NCBI GenBank assembly: GCA_903923905.1
Contig: CAIXZH010000059.1
Location: 16,717 to 80,716, forward strand
Reading direction: 5' to 3'
From: an uncultured Bacteroidia bacterium
Lineage (GTDB): Bacteria; Bacteroidota; Bacteroidia; Bacteroidales; Prolixibacteraceae
DNA: 64,000 nt
The position numbers were made by a program, and so were the translations under genes. This document shows positions 33,583-42,692 of the stretch, one piece after another; the stretch's first letter is position 1, and each line of letters starts with the position of its first letter. The notes under the pieces are model-generated. The model saw only the letters and a program-made list of their open reading frames with translations, made no database searches and was not told the DNA's origin.

Positions 33583-36500
33583 TTAACTCGCCAGCAATAT
33601 CCTTTTCAACGTATCCTGCATCGCAAGTTTAAACGCTTCATCCTTGGCAATTAAACGGTAAAGATCCAGCTCGCTTTTGCGTTGTTTCGACATCACCTCA
33701 TCAAAGATCTTGTTGAAGGCGATCTCGCGGTTCTGTGTATCCCCATTATCCGAATACTTCTCCTTAAAATCGGGATGCAATTTCATGTTGTGGGCCAGGT
33801 TGACAAACTTAACCTTTTGTTCTTCGGGCGTTGCTTCCCATCCCTGGAACCACCGTTCATTAAAGGCTCTAATAATCAGATCAAGAGGATCTTCTTCAAT
33901 GTCTCCGCCATGTGCCCCCCGGGGATTCGGATTTTGCGGCTCCAGTTCGGTTTCGGCTGCATCTAAACCAATGGCCGAATTTAGTTTCACCCGTTCCAGG
34001 CCATAGGTTGACAAGTCCACTGCATCTAAGAGTTCATCAAGCGCATGCTGATCCGGATCAACGATCAAAAGTTTAGGGATCAGGAACTTTAAGAACCAGA
34101 AGAGTTCTTCCCATTTGACGACCTCAAACGGCAGTATAGCAGCCATCTGCCCGTAGATCTTCACAAACTGCTTGGCTTTGATTTTAAAGTCGGCTTTTTG
34201 AATATTGTCCAGCTCCAGACCTGAGTTGAACCGTTCAGCCGCTATATCAATGATCGGACTCAATTCCTGGGCATTGACATTATTGAAATATTTTTCTACA
34301 AAATCTTCGACCTCAAACCATTCATAAACCCCTACGTTGTCGAGCGTGGATTTTAACTCATGCAGAACATTTACATCGGTTGCTTTGCTCAGCGTAGTTG
34401 ATGTGTAGAACGGATCAAATGAGAGGCGGATATCTTCGGTCGAATTAAAGAAGTCGAGTACAAATAAATCCTCCGTTTTCTTGCCTAGTTTGTCTGCCGA
34501 ACGGTTTAACCGGGATAAAGCCTGTACCGCCATAACTCCCTGCAATTTCTTGTCCACATACATGGCTGTCAATTTGGGCTGGTCAAATCCGGTGAGGTAT
34601 TTATTGGCAACAACCAAAATCCGGTACTGATCTTTATCGAAATACCTGGCAATCTTATCACTGATATAACCGGGATCTGAAGCCTTCGACGTTTCAAGGT
34701 TCGCAGGGAATTCATTGATCGTGTCTTCGGTATATTCAATACCATTCAATTTATATTTTCCCGAAAATGCAATCGCAATTCTGAACGGATTTCCTTTCTC
34801 CTCCAACAACTTGTATATGGCAAAGTAATATCTCAAAGCTGATTCGATGCTTTGGGTGATCACCATCGCTTTGGCCTTTCCCTTGAGTTTCTTCGTATTG
34901 ACAATTTTAGTAATGAAATGGTCAAGCATGATCTCGGCTTTCGTCCCTATGGTTTGTTCATTACGCTCAACATACGCCCGGAGTTTCTTCTGAGCTTTTA
35001 AGGTGTCGAACAACGGATTTGCCTCAATCGATTTCTCAATCTCGTAATAACTCCGGTACGTGGTATAGTTGGCCAGCACATCGAGAATAAAGCCCTCCTC
35101 GATAGCCTGTTTCATCGAGTAGAGATGGAAGGGCTTAAATTTCCCATCTTCCTGTTTGATCCCGAATTTCTCAAGGGTGTTGGACTTAGGTGTTGCCGTA
35201 AAAGCCAGGTACGAAGCATTCCCTTTCATTTTACGCGAGCGCATCGCCTCTAAAATCTTATCCTGGGGATCTGGATCCTCTTCATCATTCCCATTGTTAC
35301 CCATCGCACGATTCAGATTATCGGCGGCAGATCCGCTTTGACTGCTGTGCGCCTCATCGATAATAACTGCAAATCGTTTATCGCTTAAATCGGCTATCCC
35401 ATCCACGATAAAAGGGAACTTCTGAATCGTTGTGATGATAATTCGTTTACCGCTTTCGAGGTTTTCCTTTAACTCCTTTGAGGAATAGGCCGGTGCCACA
35501 ATGTTTTTAACCTCCGAAAAGTCCTTGATGTTATCGCGTAATTGCTTGTCGAGTAATTTTCGGTCGGTTACGACAATCACCGAATCAAACAATGGATTTG
35601 AAACACCCTTATTTCCGGGTACGCTATCACTTTCGGGATAGGTTTCAATAAGCTGGTACGCAGCCCAGGTGATTGAATTCGATTTACCCGAACCGGCAGA
35701 GTGCTGAATCAGGTAGGTTTGTCCTACCCCATTTTTGCCGGCATCGGCAACCAGTTGACGTACCACATCCATTTGGTGGTAGCGTGGAAAATAGAGTGTC
35801 TTTTTGCCGAGCGAATCATTCTCCTTGCCATCGAAACGGACAAAGTGCTGAATGATATTGGCCATACTTTGCCGCGTGAACACTTCCTCCCACAAATAGG
35901 AAGATTTATGACCAAGAGGATTTGGCGGATTTCCCTTGCCGAAGTTATGACCCAAATTAAAGGGTAAGAAGAAGGTGTCTGCACCATTTAGTTTGGTAGT
36001 CATATACACTTCGTCAGTATCCACGACAAAATGGACGAGGCATCGCCCAAAATTCAACAACGGCTGGGTGATATCTCGTTTGTGTTTGTATTGATTCTGA
36101 CCATGAACCTTTGCGTTTTGACCGGTCCATTGATTTTTCAGCTCCATCGTTGAGAAAGGCAACCCGTTCACAAAAAGGACCATATCGATCTCCTCCGGGG
36201 GATTAGAGATGGAATAGCGTAACTGTCGGGTAACACTGAACTGGTTGTTTTCGAAATTCTTTTTTACTGATTCACTGCTACTGGCCATGGGCAAAACATA
36301 GAGAAGCGTGAAATGGGCATCATCAACCTCCAGCCCTTTACGCAACAACCGCAGAATCCCATATTTTTTGATCATCTTGTCGAGCCGATCAATAATCTTA
36401 AGTTTCCAGTCGCTTTGTTTTTGCAGTTTGGCCAGCTCCTCTTTTTGGGTCGTCTCCAGGAAATTCCAGAATCGTCGTTCATCGATGGCATGCCGGACAT

Positions 36501-36672
36501 TAAAATCGTAAGGTGAGCCGATAAAATAGCCATGGCCACTCCGGTACAATTCAGGACTGTCTGAAATATTTTCAAGGGTTATCCCTTTCCCTTTCAAAAT
36601 CTCAAGGGTTGATCCGGTTAACTGTTTTTCGATTGCAGATTCAAGGGCTTGTTCGTTGGTTAGGCTTGGCAT
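33583..36672 (-). CDS. hsdR: Type I restriction enzyme, R subunit
   Basis: A 1029-residue HsdR, the ATP-dependent translocase and nuclease of a type I restriction complex. The nuclease domain shows 'PPEEIDMVLFVNGLPFSTME' followed by LKN, i.e. the D...E-x-K pattern (about 160-180). The SF2 motor has Walker A 'LIQHSAGSGKSNSITW', DEAH box 'FAVIIDEAHSSQSGS' and motif III 'YLAFTATPK', then 'MYVDKKLQGVMAVQALSRLN' (motif VI). The C-terminal helical part binds the methylase. Two GHKL-ATPase genes separate it from hsdS and hsdM, all on the same strand. Confidence 0.95.
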   Translation of the reverse strand: MPSLTNEQALESAIEKQLTGSTLEILKGKGITLENISDSPELYRSGHGYFIGSPYDFNVRHAIDERRFWNFLETTQKEELAKLQKQSDWKLKIIDRLDKMIKKYGILRLLRKGLEVDDAHFTLLYVLPMASSSESVKKNFENNQFSVTRQLRYSISNPPEEIDMVLFVNGLPFSTMELKNQWTGQNAKVHGQNQYKHKRDITQPLLNFGRCLVHFVVDTDEVYMTTKLNGADTFFLPFNLGHNFGKGNPPNPLGHKSSYLWEEVFTRQSMANIIQHFVRFDGKENDSLGKKTLYFPRYHQMDVVRQLVADAGKNGVGQTYLIQHSAGSGKSNSITWAAYQLIETYPESDSVPGNKGVSNPLFDSVIVVTDRKLLDKQLRDNIKDFSEVKNIVAPAYSSKELKENLESGKRIIITTIQKFPFIVDGIADLSDKRFAVIIDEAHSSQSGSAADNLNRAMGNNGNDEEDPDPQDKILEAMRSRKMKGNASYLAFTATPKSNTLEKFGIKQEDGKFKPFHLYSMKQAIEEGFILDVLANYTTYRSYYEIEKSIEANPLFDTLKAQKKLRAYVERNEQTIGTKAEIMLDHFITKIVNTKKLKGKAKAMVITQSIESALRYYFAIYKLLEEKGNPFRIAIAFSGKYKLNGIEYTEDTINEFPANLETSKASDPGYISDKIARYFDKDQYRILVVANKYLTGFDQPKLTAMYVDKKLQGVMAVQALSRLNRSADKLGKKTEDLFVLDFFNSTEDIRLSFDPFYTSTTLSKATDVNVLHELKSTLDNVGVYEWFEVEDFVEKYFNNVNAQELSPIIDIAAERFNSGLELDNIQKADFKIKAKQFVKIYGQMAAILPFEVVKWEELFWFLKFLIPKLLIVDPDQHALDELLDAVDLSTYGLERVKLNSAIGLDAAETELEPQNPNPRGAHGGDIEEDPLDLIIRAFNERWFQGWEATPEEQKVKFVNLAHNMKLHPDFKEKYSDNGDTQNREIAFNKIFDEVMSKQRKSELDLYRLIAKDEAFKLAMQDTLKRILLAS

Positions 36673-36784
36673 AATTAATGATTTTCATATGCGGCATCGC
36701 CGCTAAATATCTGTAGAATAACAAATTTAAAAACAATATGAAAATAGCATTTGGTGTATGTGTTTGTCATATATTCAAATATTA

Positions 36785-36854
36785 CGGTGCGCTGCACCTT
36801 ATGATGATTTTATATATTGTTTATGCTACAGAGATTCCGGTGCGCTGCACCTTA
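36785..36854. repeat. Two direct copies of a 17-base hairpin repeat
   Basis: The 17-mer 'cggtgcgctgcacctta' occurs at 36785-36801 and identically at 36838-36854. Its core GGTGC-GCT-GCACC can fold on itself. The second copy lies in the last codons of the DUF4062 gene. The spacing and self-complementarity suggest a dispersed REP-like element. Confidence 0.75.
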
Positions 36855-38385
36855 ATTGTTGAGTTATAGATTTTCCTAATGTTGTTAAGCGATATTTTTG
36901 ATTAATGCTTGTTGGTTTACCAGGAATTGTCAATTCAATATATTCAGCATCTAAGGCAGGCTGTATATAGTTTCCCATAAAGTTTGGCCGATGCTTTAAT
37001 TCCAACCTCTCCATTAATTCCTGCCTGCTCATTTCACTGGCCAACACCAAGAGTAGTCTTTTTGTGAGCTCTTCAATATGAATGATATCAGGTACAGTAA
37101 CTTCCCCACTAACTTCCCCGGTAACATGATCGGTAACATGATCGGTAACTTGTCCGGTAACTTGTCCGGTAGGTTCTTTTGTTCTCCAGATAATCGACTT
37201 AAAGTTTTCTTCCTGGATAAATTCAGGTTCCTTCAGCCCTTTCTCCTTACATAGTCGAATGATATCGCCGGTTCCGGTTCCGAGGCGTTCAATAGAACCA
37301 AAAAGATACATTGGTTCGGCCAGCAATGGATTTGCCGGAATTGAATTATGGGGTTGGCGAAGTTTAGCCGGACTGAGTCCCAAAGGCAAATGCCCCGGAT
37401 TCCAGACTTCGAGACGGTCTTTAAACAACATCACCTGAACACTGCCGTTACTGGTATAATCGCGATGGGCAATCGCATTGACAATGGCTTCCGAAACTGC
37501 AGCCAGCGGAAGTTCATATTCGATGGCTACCTGTGTACTTTCATCACGTGTACCCACCGAAACATTGATTTTACCCATCACAAAATCGACAGCCTGATTT
37601 ACCAGCTGGAATACATCGCCCTTATACACCTGGTAAGCAGGAATCGGTTTTATCACATCGAAACCATGAAAATGAGCACATTTTACTTCAGAAGTAATGA
37701 AAAAACGCTGCGGTTGTTTTCCGAATAACAATAAAGCCGCATTGCTTACCCGATTATTATCCAGCAAGTTTAAATGAGTAAGTATGGTTTCCGTAGCCGA
37801 TTCAGCCGGCAATGGAAATCCTCTTTTTGCCCTGGCTACATGTACAAACTCCTTAATTTTATCCTGATCCAGATCCTCAATGGTTGCCAGATTATTCATC
37901 GCGGCATCAAACGGACCGGTACGAATAATTTCTTTCTCTTTCAGATAATTAACCAGCGAGGCATAAACCCCGGACTTGAGGTCGTCGCCTGAATTAAACC
38001 GCTTGCGGACGAGATTGATTCCCACCTTTTGAATGAGCTGATCCATTTTGGGGTGGCGGGTAAGGGTTGAATCACCCAAAACATAAATAAGCCGGGTTTT
38101 ATGTTGCCGTGTGGCTTCATCAAATTCCCGTTCCGTGGGTGAAATACCCTCTGTATCTTCAAAACCATAACGGCTACCAAACAAACCAATGTAAATATCA
38201 CATTGAGCCACCTCGCTGATATATACTTCATCGGCCCGCTGGTCCGAAGCCGGCAATTTCTCAAATAAAAAAGGTTCAAAAAAAAGTCCCAGCAACGGAT
38301 CGCTGTGCAAATAATCAAAAAGGCTTTCCCGCTCCCGGGCAAATTCGCTTTGTACACTCGATATGAAAATTTTGAGCTTCTTCAC
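36826..38385 (-). CDS. DUF4062 and GHKL-ATPase (RecG-like) protein
   Basis: A 519-residue protein. Residues 1-100 form a DUF4062 domain ('KLKIFISSVQSEFARERESL', 'VAQCDIYIGLFGSRYG'), a TIR-related fold. Residues about 170-370 correspond to the 'ATP-binding protein / transcriptional regulator' family with a GHKL ATPase ('AVSEAIVNAIAHRDYTSNG' as N box, 'FKDRLEVWNPGHLP' as G1, 'RLGTGTGDIIR' as G2). Next comes a repetitive linker 'TGQVTGQVTDHVTDHV' and 'TGEVSGEV' (12-bp DNA repeats at 37097-37168), then a C-terminal winged helix. The last residues ('CSAPESL') are encoded by a hairpin repeat. It lies between the giant GHKL gene and hsdR. Confidence 0.85.
   Translation of the reverse strand: MKKLKIFISSVQSEFARERESLFDYLHSDPLLGLFFEPFLFEKLPASDQRADEVYISEVAQCDIYIGLFGSRYGFEDTEGISPTEREFDEATRQHKTRLIYVLGDSTLTRHPKMDQLIQKVGINLVRKRFNSGDDLKSGVYASLVNYLKEKEIIRTGPFDAAMNNLATIEDLDQDKIKEFVHVARAKRGFPLPAESATETILTHLNLLDNNRVSNAALLLFGKQPQRFFITSEVKCAHFHGFDVIKPIPAYQVYKGDVFQLVNQAVDFVMGKINVSVGTRDESTQVAIEYELPLAAVSEAIVNAIAHRDYTSNGSVQVMLFKDRLEVWNPGHLPLGLSPAKLRQPHNSIPANPLLAEPMYLFGSIERLGTGTGDIIRLCKEKGLKEPEFIQEENFKSIIWRTKEPTGQVTGQVTDHVTDHVTGEVSGEVTVPDIIHIEELTKRLLLVLASEMSRQELMERLELKHRPNFMGNYIQPALDAEYIELTIPGKPTSINQKYRLTTLGKSITQQLRCSAPESL
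37097..37168. repeat. Six 12-bp tandem units in the DUF4062-GHKL gene
   Basis: The units come in three pairs on the plus strand: 'gtaacttcccca'/'ctaacttccccg', 'gtaacatgatcg' twice and 'gtaacttgtccg' twice. Each encodes four residues of the interdomain linker. Because 12 is a multiple of 3, gain or loss of a unit keeps the frame. Confidence 0.85.
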
Positions 38386-38509
38386 AACGCCAATTATTTA
38401 TGTTTTAAAGATAATCATTCTTAATGTCCCTCAGCTTTTCTGGTTAGCTCTGGTTAAACATTTTTCAAAGTCTAATACAAAGCTTGAATATTGATTTGGC
38501 TTGGCATGC

Positions 38510-41500
38510 TTAATTTGTATAGATGAACTCGTAATCTCGTGGTTTCAGACTGAAATTTTCACCTATTATTTCTTTAAATTTATCTTCAACTTGTTTAATT
38601 GGATTTCCCATAAAGGATATTGCAAAAGGTGAAACGCGAACTATTTCATAAGCAGTCTTTCCACGAGCTGCATTTATTTCTGCACTTGATAGATAAAACT
38701 TAGTGTTTTTGCTGTTTTTTGTGGTTTTCACTTCAATCAAAGTTGGTTGATTGTTTCGCCATGCAATTAAATCGAAATAAGAATATTTATAATGCAATGT
38801 TACATATAGGAAAGGGATTAGAGCCTGCTTTAATCTCTCATTATCCTCTACATTAATTAAACATTCACGTGCATAGAGGTTATATGAATCATTTCCTAAC
38901 ATTTTTTTCATTAATGAATTGATTTCCTGGATAGCATTTTCTCGCATATCTATAGGCATTTTAATAAATTCACGAATAAGAAAAATCAGAACCTCTTCCT
39001 CACCATTTGCCCCGGTTTGTGCTTGTTCCTGACCATTTTGAAAACCTTCACCATTAAACTGAAATATTTTTTTTCCTGGAACATGTTTAACTTGGGCAGA
39101 TTGCGCTACTCCATCAAAATTAAGACTCTCAAATTCTTTATTTGCGCTTGTTGCTTTTAGCAGGGTATAAATATCTTCAATCTTTTTTCGGTCCTCCAAT
39201 TCTTTTATTTTTGCCTGATGTTGAGTACTACTAATTTGATTTTCCGTATCAGGGAAAAGTGCTTTGATTTCATTATCGATTTCAAGTAGCTCATTTTCAG
39301 CACCTAATTGACTATTCAGCGAAAGGATCCGAATTATAAGTTTGTCTGCTTGTTCATCATTCTTAGATTCTAACTGAAGTATCAATTCAGAGCATTTACT
39401 AAAGATATGTGATCGGTCAATTTCCAGATTAAAAGAATCAAAATAGCCTTCATAAAATGATGAATGCTTATAAGAATCAATTGTTTGAGTAAGCTCATTT
39501 AATCGATTTTCATTCTCAATCCTAATTAAAAAATTATTTCTGTGTTCATCATTATAATTGTACCAATATTTGTCATCTTCTACCGTATAATTAAATGTAG
39601 ACAAAATGTTTTGTTGAAATCTAGATAACTTTTCGATATAATCTGATTTCCACTTTCTGTTTATAATTTCCAATTCAACATGATCGTACTCCTGGATCAA
39701 TATATTAGTTTCCTTGTGATAAAGAATAAGCTCAACTTCTTCCTTAATACTGATGTTTCGAAAAAGAAAATCACAAATTCCCTGTACTTTTTGAGAAATT
39801 GTACTATCGTATGAAAAGAAAAGTTCCGATTCAGTGTAGGAGTATGCTTTTAGCGATGAGTCTAATCCCATTTTCCCATAAATCAACTCTTGCTTTAATC
39901 CGGTACAACAATATACATTCAGCTTTTCAAACCGATTTTGCAACTCAGATAAATCAGTGTCCTCGTCTAAGTATTTGACCTTTGAATTTTTTGAATAGTG
40001 AAGATTAATCAAAATGAATTTAATTTTTTCATTTAGCCTCTCATTAATTTCATAAAATGGCACTTTTTCATCATAGGTAATTTCACCCTTTTGTGGAAAA
40101 ATTATTTTTTCTTTTAACTCATCAATCCCTTCTTTGTAATAGGCAAGTATCCTTTTTTTATTAAATTTCTTAATGCAAAAATCAAAATCCGCCTTATTAC
40201 TAAGCACATAGAAATCCGTTGTATTGTCCCAGTGAAGTGAGTTATTTTGAACAATTAAGTATTCTTTGGATTTCGCATAACAGCCATAAACACTTTGATA
40301 GAATCGAACAATCTCACTAAACCTTGTTTGCAATACCCCATTTAACTGGGCTCTTAATACTGTAAGAAATTCTTTTGGAAAATTGTGATAATCCTTAACT
40401 CTTAGATTATCCAGTTCTGGTCTTACTTTATAATTACTTAAATTCCAGAAAAAAGTATAATTGTTATCATTAATCAGTGCCGGATGAATTATGTTTTCCT
40501 TGCTATTTATTACTCTAATATTACCTATTAATGTACTAGTAATTCTATCTTTAGTTATATTTTTTGCTAGCAGACAAGGAATACTATTAATTCCGCTTTT
40601 AATTGAATTATAAATCTCAATGTCTACAAATTTATATTCAGATTCTGTTGATACTCCCAGAAATCTTAACCAATCGTCTTCGAACTGTGTATCAATGAAA
40701 GTACTATAAAAAGTCCTATCAAGTTCTGATTTTGAGCACAATTGGGCTGGTTTATATTTTCCATTACTTAATTTTAGAAATAATGTAGATACACTAAAAT
40801 TGGCTTGATTTAATGTACTATTAGCCTCTCTTAGCCTTGTGTCAAAAGCCTTTGTATAGCGATGTGTGCTTAAAAAAGTGCTTTCTCTTTTCGTCAGGTA
40901 TAAGCGGTAACAAATATTTAGCACTTCAACTTGCTCAGCTTCAGTTATCGTATCAGAACTATATTCTCCAGAAAAGGAACATTGTCTGAAATATTTCAGA
41001 ACCTCATTAGGATCAGTAAAATCCTGAATACCAATCGTTTGTTTTATCGTCTTGTCTGCTATTTCAAAATCAGTTAAAGTAACATTGAGAAACTTTGGCA
41101 ATTGGATGCTTTTATTATTTTCTTTTCTAAATAAGATCTCATCTATTTTGTCAAATTCTATATTCGGAATAACTCTAGCATTTCGCACTCTTATTTTGTT
41201 AAAAAGTTCCTCCTTGAATATTTGCGCACGGCTATATTGAGTGCGATAATCGTCGGTAAACGAATTAATAAAACTGATCATCTCAGAAAAAAAACTTTCA
41301 TGCTCTTCTCTTTCTCTTTCTGTTTCAAAATAGACATATGCTAACTCTGATAATAAATGACTTGCATAATGAAACCGCTTATTATCATTGTAATTCCATT
41401 GGTTTATGGATTGGTCATCGAATCTTAATATATCACGAACTATATTATAACCGTCTCGTCGAACTGCTGATAAATACACCCATTTGAAATTGGTAAGTTG

Positions 41501-42691
41501 ATATGAAGCTAGGGTTATATACTTAAATTTTAAATTGGAATAGTCAAAGTTAGAGATGTAGCTGGCCAAAACGCTAAAATATAACTCAACGCATGCATTA
41601 AATAGTGCTCTGTTATATGCACCAACCTTTTCACCATCAAAGTTTATATCTTTTCGATCGACTGTAGTATGAAAGTCCGCGTGAAAATCGACATACTTAA
41701 ATGGAGATTGCTTTCTGGTTGGCATATAGTTATAAAATAGACCATTCGGATTTTCTTTGAATTTAATTGCGACCTGTGCGTTATCAACTTGTAAACCTGC
41801 CTGCTTTGCAAGTGGATTAATAACTTCAGGGTCAAGTTGCGCTGTAAAAAGAGTATTTAAACTATTATTGATAGTTCTTTTCAATGACAACTTATCATCC
41901 ACAATAAATTTCAAATCAAACTCCCTGTTGTGTTTCAATCCAATAAAATGAAAATGAATTGTTTTAATTTCATGAAGTAGTTTCTCAATTTCTTCCTTAC
42001 TTTTAAAGGGAATCTCAATAATAGTTACATAACCCCGTTTGAATAAATCCTTAATATACTCTGGTTCATCAGTTATATGCATTGGGAAATAATATCCGGG
42101 TATTCCGCGATCCGGTCTTTCTTGCTGAACCTGCTTAAGCTTTTCCTTGATTTTCTCCCTATGATCTTTCAATTCTGAAGGAATATCTGTTTCATTTTGG
42201 AAAACGTCATATACCCGGAAACTTATTCGTTGCGGCAGTTTCCTTTCCAAATCTAAAATTTCCCCTTCTGTAAAAATATTCACGTAATTATTAAGCGCGA
42301 CCGAAAATACCGACTTAAATCCAACCCCTTTATTTCCAATACTGGTAGCAGTTGTTTTTGTCGATGTTGATATTGAACACAAGGATTGGAAATCACCACG
42401 CTTAGTAGTCCCGTTAGCATAATCGTAGTTTAAGGTATAGTTGAATTTCGACCCATCATTAGCTATATACAATGATTGGTCTTTTAACTCAACCAAAATG
42501 TTTTTTTCAGCCTTATCGAATGCATTTTGTAGTAATTCGTAGATTACTCTTCCTTGGTAGTCTGAACCAACTTGCTCAACCTGTCCCGCCTGTTGTTTAA
42601 TTGTTTCAATACCAATATTTGAATAATAAGTACAATGCTGCTCAAACAAGCTAATTTCAAGATCGTTATATTTTTGATGATTATTTTCCAT
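38510..42691 (-). CDS. Sacsin-like GHKL ATPase with C-terminal DUF3883/PD-(D/E)XK nuclease domain
   Basis: A 1393-residue protein. The N-terminal GHKL ATPase module has the N box 'YELLQNAFDKAEKNILVELK' (about 49-68), G1 'LYIANDGSKFN' and G2 'TSIGNKGVGFKSVF' (about 116-129), as in sacsin and Hsp90-like proteins. A long middle part has no recognisable domain. The end carries a DUF3883-type nuclease fold, 'YFDLIAWRNNQPTLIEVKTT' (D1307, E1319, K1321), the D...E-x-K pattern of PD-(D/E)XK enzymes. It starts one base after the hsdS stop, so the two are translationally linked. Proteins of this type occur in defence islands; the function here is unproven. Confidence 0.88.
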   Translation of the reverse strand: MENNHQKYNDLEISLFEQHCTYYSNIGIETIKQQAGQVEQVGSDYQGRVIYELLQNAFDKAEKNILVELKDQSLYIANDGSKFNYTLNYDYANGTTKRGDFQSLCSISTSTKTTATSIGNKGVGFKSVFSVALNNYVNIFTEGEILDLERKLPQRISFRVYDVFQNETDIPSELKDHREKIKEKLKQVQQERPDRGIPGYYFPMHITDEPEYIKDLFKRGYVTIIEIPFKSKEEIEKLLHEIKTIHFHFIGLKHNREFDLKFIVDDKLSLKRTINNSLNTLFTAQLDPEVINPLAKQAGLQVDNAQVAIKFKENPNGLFYNYMPTRKQSPFKYVDFHADFHTTVDRKDINFDGEKVGAYNRALFNACVELYFSVLASYISNFDYSNLKFKYITLASYQLTNFKWVYLSAVRRDGYNIVRDILRFDDQSINQWNYNDNKRFHYASHLLSELAYVYFETEREREEHESFFSEMISFINSFTDDYRTQYSRAQIFKEELFNKIRVRNARVIPNIEFDKIDEILFRKENNKSIQLPKFLNVTLTDFEIADKTIKQTIGIQDFTDPNEVLKYFRQCSFSGEYSSDTITEAEQVEVLNICYRLYLTKRESTFLSTHRYTKAFDTRLREANSTLNQANFSVSTLFLKLSNGKYKPAQLCSKSELDRTFYSTFIDTQFEDDWLRFLGVSTESEYKFVDIEIYNSIKSGINSIPCLLAKNITKDRITSTLIGNIRVINSKENIIHPALINDNNYTFFWNLSNYKVRPELDNLRVKDYHNFPKEFLTVLRAQLNGVLQTRFSEIVRFYQSVYGCYAKSKEYLIVQNNSLHWDNTTDFYVLSNKADFDFCIKKFNKKRILAYYKEGIDELKEKIIFPQKGEITYDEKVPFYEINERLNEKIKFILINLHYSKNSKVKYLDEDTDLSELQNRFEKLNVYCCTGLKQELIYGKMGLDSSLKAYSYTESELFFSYDSTISQKVQGICDFLFRNISIKEEVELILYHKETNILIQEYDHVELEIINRKWKSDYIEKLSRFQQNILSTFNYTVEDDKYWYNYNDEHRNNFLIRIENENRLNELTQTIDSYKHSSFYEGYFDSFNLEIDRSHIFSKCSELILQLESKNDEQADKLIIRILSLNSQLGAENELLEIDNEIKALFPDTENQISSTQHQAKIKELEDRKKIEDIYTLLKATSANKEFESLNFDGVAQSAQVKHVPGKKIFQFNGEGFQNGQEQAQTGANGEEEVLIFLIREFIKMPIDMRENAIQEINSLMKKMLGNDSYNLYARECLINVEDNERLKQALIPFLYVTLHYKYSYFDLIAWRNNQPTLIEVKTTKNSKNTKFYLSSAEINAARGKTAYEIVRVSPFAISFMGNPIKQVEDKFKEIIGENFSLKPRDYEFIYTN

Positions 42692-42692
42692 A

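Noticed and set aside
37097..37168. Tandem repeats as a CRISPR array
   Set aside because: The units are 12 bp, contiguous, without spacers, and in frame within a coding sequence; no cas genes are present.
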